Assembly (NCBI GenBank): GCA_003230435.1
Contig: QIDW01000430.1
Coordinates: forward strand, 1-8,513
Length of the DNA stretch: 8,513 bases
Origin: Acidimicrobiia bacterium
Lineage (GTDB): Bacteria; Actinomycetota; Acidimicrobiia; Spongiisociales; ZC4RG35
Reading direction: 5' to 3'
The position numbers and the translations under genes are program-made. A model generated the notes under the pieces. The model was not told where the DNA came from and did not search any database. It saw nothing but the letters and a program-made list of their open reading frames with translations. Shown in pieces: positions 7,827-8,513 of this stretch. Position 1 is the stretch's first letter. The number at the start of each line of letters is the position of its first letter.

Positions 7827-8513
7827 GTGGTCGACCCTTCAGCTCGTTCCACCCACGGCCACTCGGTGGGCTGACGTCCGGGTGTGTAGGGGTCGCGTCC
7901 GACGAGTTCTCCGTGGCCGGGAATGAAGTAGACCCGCGGTTCGGTGCCAAGGTTCTCCTTCAACCGGTATGCGGAGTTCTCACTCATGAACCGCGAGGCA
8001 GTGACGATCTGCTTGCCGTTGGTGGCGATGTCCTCTTCCAGGTCGCCGTACCAGATGGCGTCGTTGGGGCATGCCTGGATACAGAAGGGGAGTGTGCCAG
8101 CGCGAACCATGTCTGGGCAGAAGTCGCACTTATAAACCGTTCCCCGTTGCGCCGGTGCCTGGTGGTCCGGCGAGTAGTCAGCCAGCAACGACTCCGGCGG
8201 CACAGGGGGGTCTCCCCACAAGAAGAAACGGCGGTCATATGGGCAGGCCGCCATGCAAAGACGGCACCCGATACATCGATCCTGGTCGATTAGGACCGTG
8301 CCTTCCGGTGATGAGAATGTGGCCCCCACCGGGCAGACGTTCACACACGGAGGATTCTGGCATTGCATGCACAGTGTCGGAAGGAACTGGGTCCCACCAC
8401 CAGGGAGGTCATTCTCGTAGAGCTCGATCCACTCCATGGGTTGGGGCACGTAGCGGCCTTCGATGCAAGCGGTCGTGCATTGTGGGGGTGTCCCTTGGCT
8501 CTGACATCCGTCG
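7814..8513 (-). CDS. Four-cluster [4Fe-4S] electron-transfer subunit (NrfC/PsrB/DmsB type), N-terminus cut by right edge
   Basis: 232 residues are visible; the reading frame stays open to 8513, so the gene starts outside. A GTG at 8449 could be mistaken for the start, but it lies inside the protein: the codons before it read DGCQSQGTPPQCTTACIEG, most of a first cysteine motif. Numbering from the first complete codon, the motifs are I: Cys3, Cys12, Cys16 (the cut codon ends in C and could be the missing Cys); II: CMQCQNPPCVNVC (48-60); III: CIGCRLCMAAC (80-90), followed by PYDRRFF; IV: CDFC...CIQAC (129-148), with the wide gap typical of the fourth motif. This is the ferredoxin-like subunit that wires a molybdopterin catalytic subunit to an NrfD-type membrane partner. 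That partner follows directly with a 13-base overlap. The side of the membrane on which it works cannot be told, because any signal peptide belongs to a gene or region outside the window. Confidence 0.94.
   Translation of the reverse strand, partial: DGCQSQGTPPQCTTACIEGRYVPQPMEWIELYENDLPGGGTQFLPTLCMQCQNPPCVNVCPVGATFSSPEGTVLIDQDRCIGCRLCMAACPYDRRFFLWGDPPVPPESLLADYSPDHQAPAQRGTVYKCDFCPDMVRAGTLPFCIQACPNDAIWYGDLEEDIATNGKQIVTASRFMSENSAYRLKENLGTEPRVYFIPGHGELVGRDPYTPGRQPTEWPWVERAEGSTTWSR
7835..7839 (-). promoter_or_regulatory. Ribosome binding site for the NrfD-like gene
   Basis: AAGGG lies eight bases before ATG 7826, within the last codons of the FeS gene. It favours this start over the ATG at 7817, whose only nearby purine run (GGAG) is three bases away. 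Confidence 0.6.

Overview
The window is a densely packed stretch of a bacterial genome, moderately GC-rich by eye. Every gene I can support lies on the minus strand, so the biological order runs from high to low coordinates. No protein or RNA marker fixes the taxonomy. The frequent GTG starts, the packing, and a flippase-like membrane protein carrying an embedded kinase-like domain (a combination I associate with actinobacteria) suggest an uncultivated actinobacterium-like lineage. That is inference with low certainty.

Region 1 (8513 down to 5385) is a respiratory module. A four-cluster [4Fe-4S] electron-transfer subunit of the NrfC/PsrB/DmsB type is cut by the right edge. A ten-helix NrfD/PsrC/ActC-like quinone-interacting membrane subunit overlaps its end. 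Fifteen bases further is an unusual membrane-anchored monoheme cytochrome c with an N-terminal Ig-like domain. Together they look like the membrane and wiring part of a quinone-linked oxidoreductase, similar in logic to alternative complex III or to polysulfide/tetrathionate-reductase-type enzymes. A molybdopterin catalytic subunit, if there is one, would lie beyond the right edge, so the substrate cannot be read here.

Region 2 (5355 down to 426) holds three integral membrane proteins. They are a SulP/SLC26 anion transporter with a C-terminal STAS domain, a 785-residue protein that joins an N-terminal membrane region, a degenerate kinase-like domain and a C-terminal lysylphosphatidylglycerol-synthase-type (UPF0104/YbhN-like) membrane domain, and a YihY/BrkB-family six-helix protein. 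SulP and the 785-residue gene overlap by four bases (GTGA), and the YihY gene starts eight bases after its neighbour ends, so these three are almost certainly co-transcribed. They follow the respiratory genes with only a short gap and no convincing terminator, so one long transcript over all six genes is possible.

Region 3 (311 down to 1) is the first 103 codons of a FabH-type 3-oxoacyl-ACP synthase III, set apart by the longest gap in the window (114 bases) and likely a separate unit.

No tRNA, rRNA, CRISPR array, insertion sequence, integrase or attachment site was seen. There is no gene-free stretch longer than 300 bases. The long plus-strand open frames lie opposite the membrane-protein genes and are judged to be shadows.
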